From assembly GCA_021790555.1 (NCBI GenBank), contig JAJYGY010000288.1, positions 1 to 5,766 of the forward strand: a stretch of 5,766 nt of DNA. The letters run 5' to 3'. The notes below the pieces were generated by a model. That model made no database searches. It was not told the DNA's origin and saw only the letters and a list, made by a program, of their open reading frames with translations. The translations under genes were made by a program, and so were the position numbers. Every line of letters begins with the position of its first letter. The first letter of the stretch is position 1. This document shows positions 5,654 to 5,766 of this stretch, in pieces. Origin of the DNA: a bacterium. GTDB lineage: Bacteria > Oederibacteriota > JAJYGY01.

Positions 5654-5766
5654 CTACTGCGCCCTTTCCTGCCTGAAGTGGAGCTTCCACGGCCCGTGAA
5701 AGCCCTGCGAGTAGAGGATCAGGCCCGCCTGCTCCATGGCCGAGCAGGAAAACGGGATCAGCGCCA
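5654..5766 (-). CDS. C-terminal fragment of an unidentified protein entering from the right edge
   Basis: Reading leftward from the edge gives 36 open codons ending in TAG (5656-5654). Nearly every codon ends in G or C, as in the neighbouring genes, and the bidirectional terminator follows 14 bases after the stop, so this is very likely the real end of a gene. The visible residues begin ALIPFSCSAMEQAGLILYSQ and end in a basic, aromatic tail (HGPWKLHFRQERAQ). I do not recognise the family. There are no visible motifs, and with so little sequence no function can be given. It converges on the esterase gene. Confidence 0.75.
   Translation of the reverse strand, partial: ALIPFSCSAMEQAGLILYSQGFHGPWKLHFRQERAQ

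Overview
The window is GC-rich, with strong G/C bias at third codon positions in every coding region, and is densely coded except for one 583-base gap. It holds an anaerobic-type cobalamin gene (cbiD), an rny-ymdB pair and a structured, more AT-rich stretch in front of rny. My best guess for the source is a GC-rich member of Desulfovibrionales (Desulfobacterota). This rests on recollected gene content and order, not on a phylogenetic marker, and confidence is only moderate.

Left part (1-1663): the start-proximal four fifths of cbiD runs leftward off the edge. It is divergent from a small cytosolic DsbA/FrnE-like thioredoxin-fold gene that begins at a TTG with a strong Shine-Dalgarno sequence. 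The 124 bases between them carry a possible promoter for each direction. The cbiD promoter candidate sits so close to the ATG that the transcript could be leaderless.

Middle (1664-2246): no convincing gene. There is a weak terminator-like element after the DsbA-like gene, then a TTGACA promoter candidate, then about 460 bases rich in inverted repeats leading into rny. One repeat is a perfect 12-bp stem and another is a hairpin just before the rny ribosome-binding site. This looks like a long structured 5' leader and/or a small-RNA locus. It is the least explained part of the window.

Right part (2247-5580): a rightward operon of rny (membrane-anchored RNase Y), ymdB (metallophosphoesterase, overlapping rny by ATGA) and a carbohydrate-esterase-family-7 acetyl esterase / cephalosporin-C deacetylase 26 bases further on. 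It ends in a near-perfect bidirectional terminator at 5595-5640. That terminator is shared with a convergent gene entering from the right, of which only the last 36 codons are visible.

RNase Y and YmdB are a known co-conserved pair linked to RNA turnover. The esterase appears to be an accessory member of the transcription unit. I saw no mobile element, CRISPR array, tRNA or rRNA. Most of the window is ordinary housekeeping content. The rny leader and the esterase attached to rny-ymdB are the points worth following.
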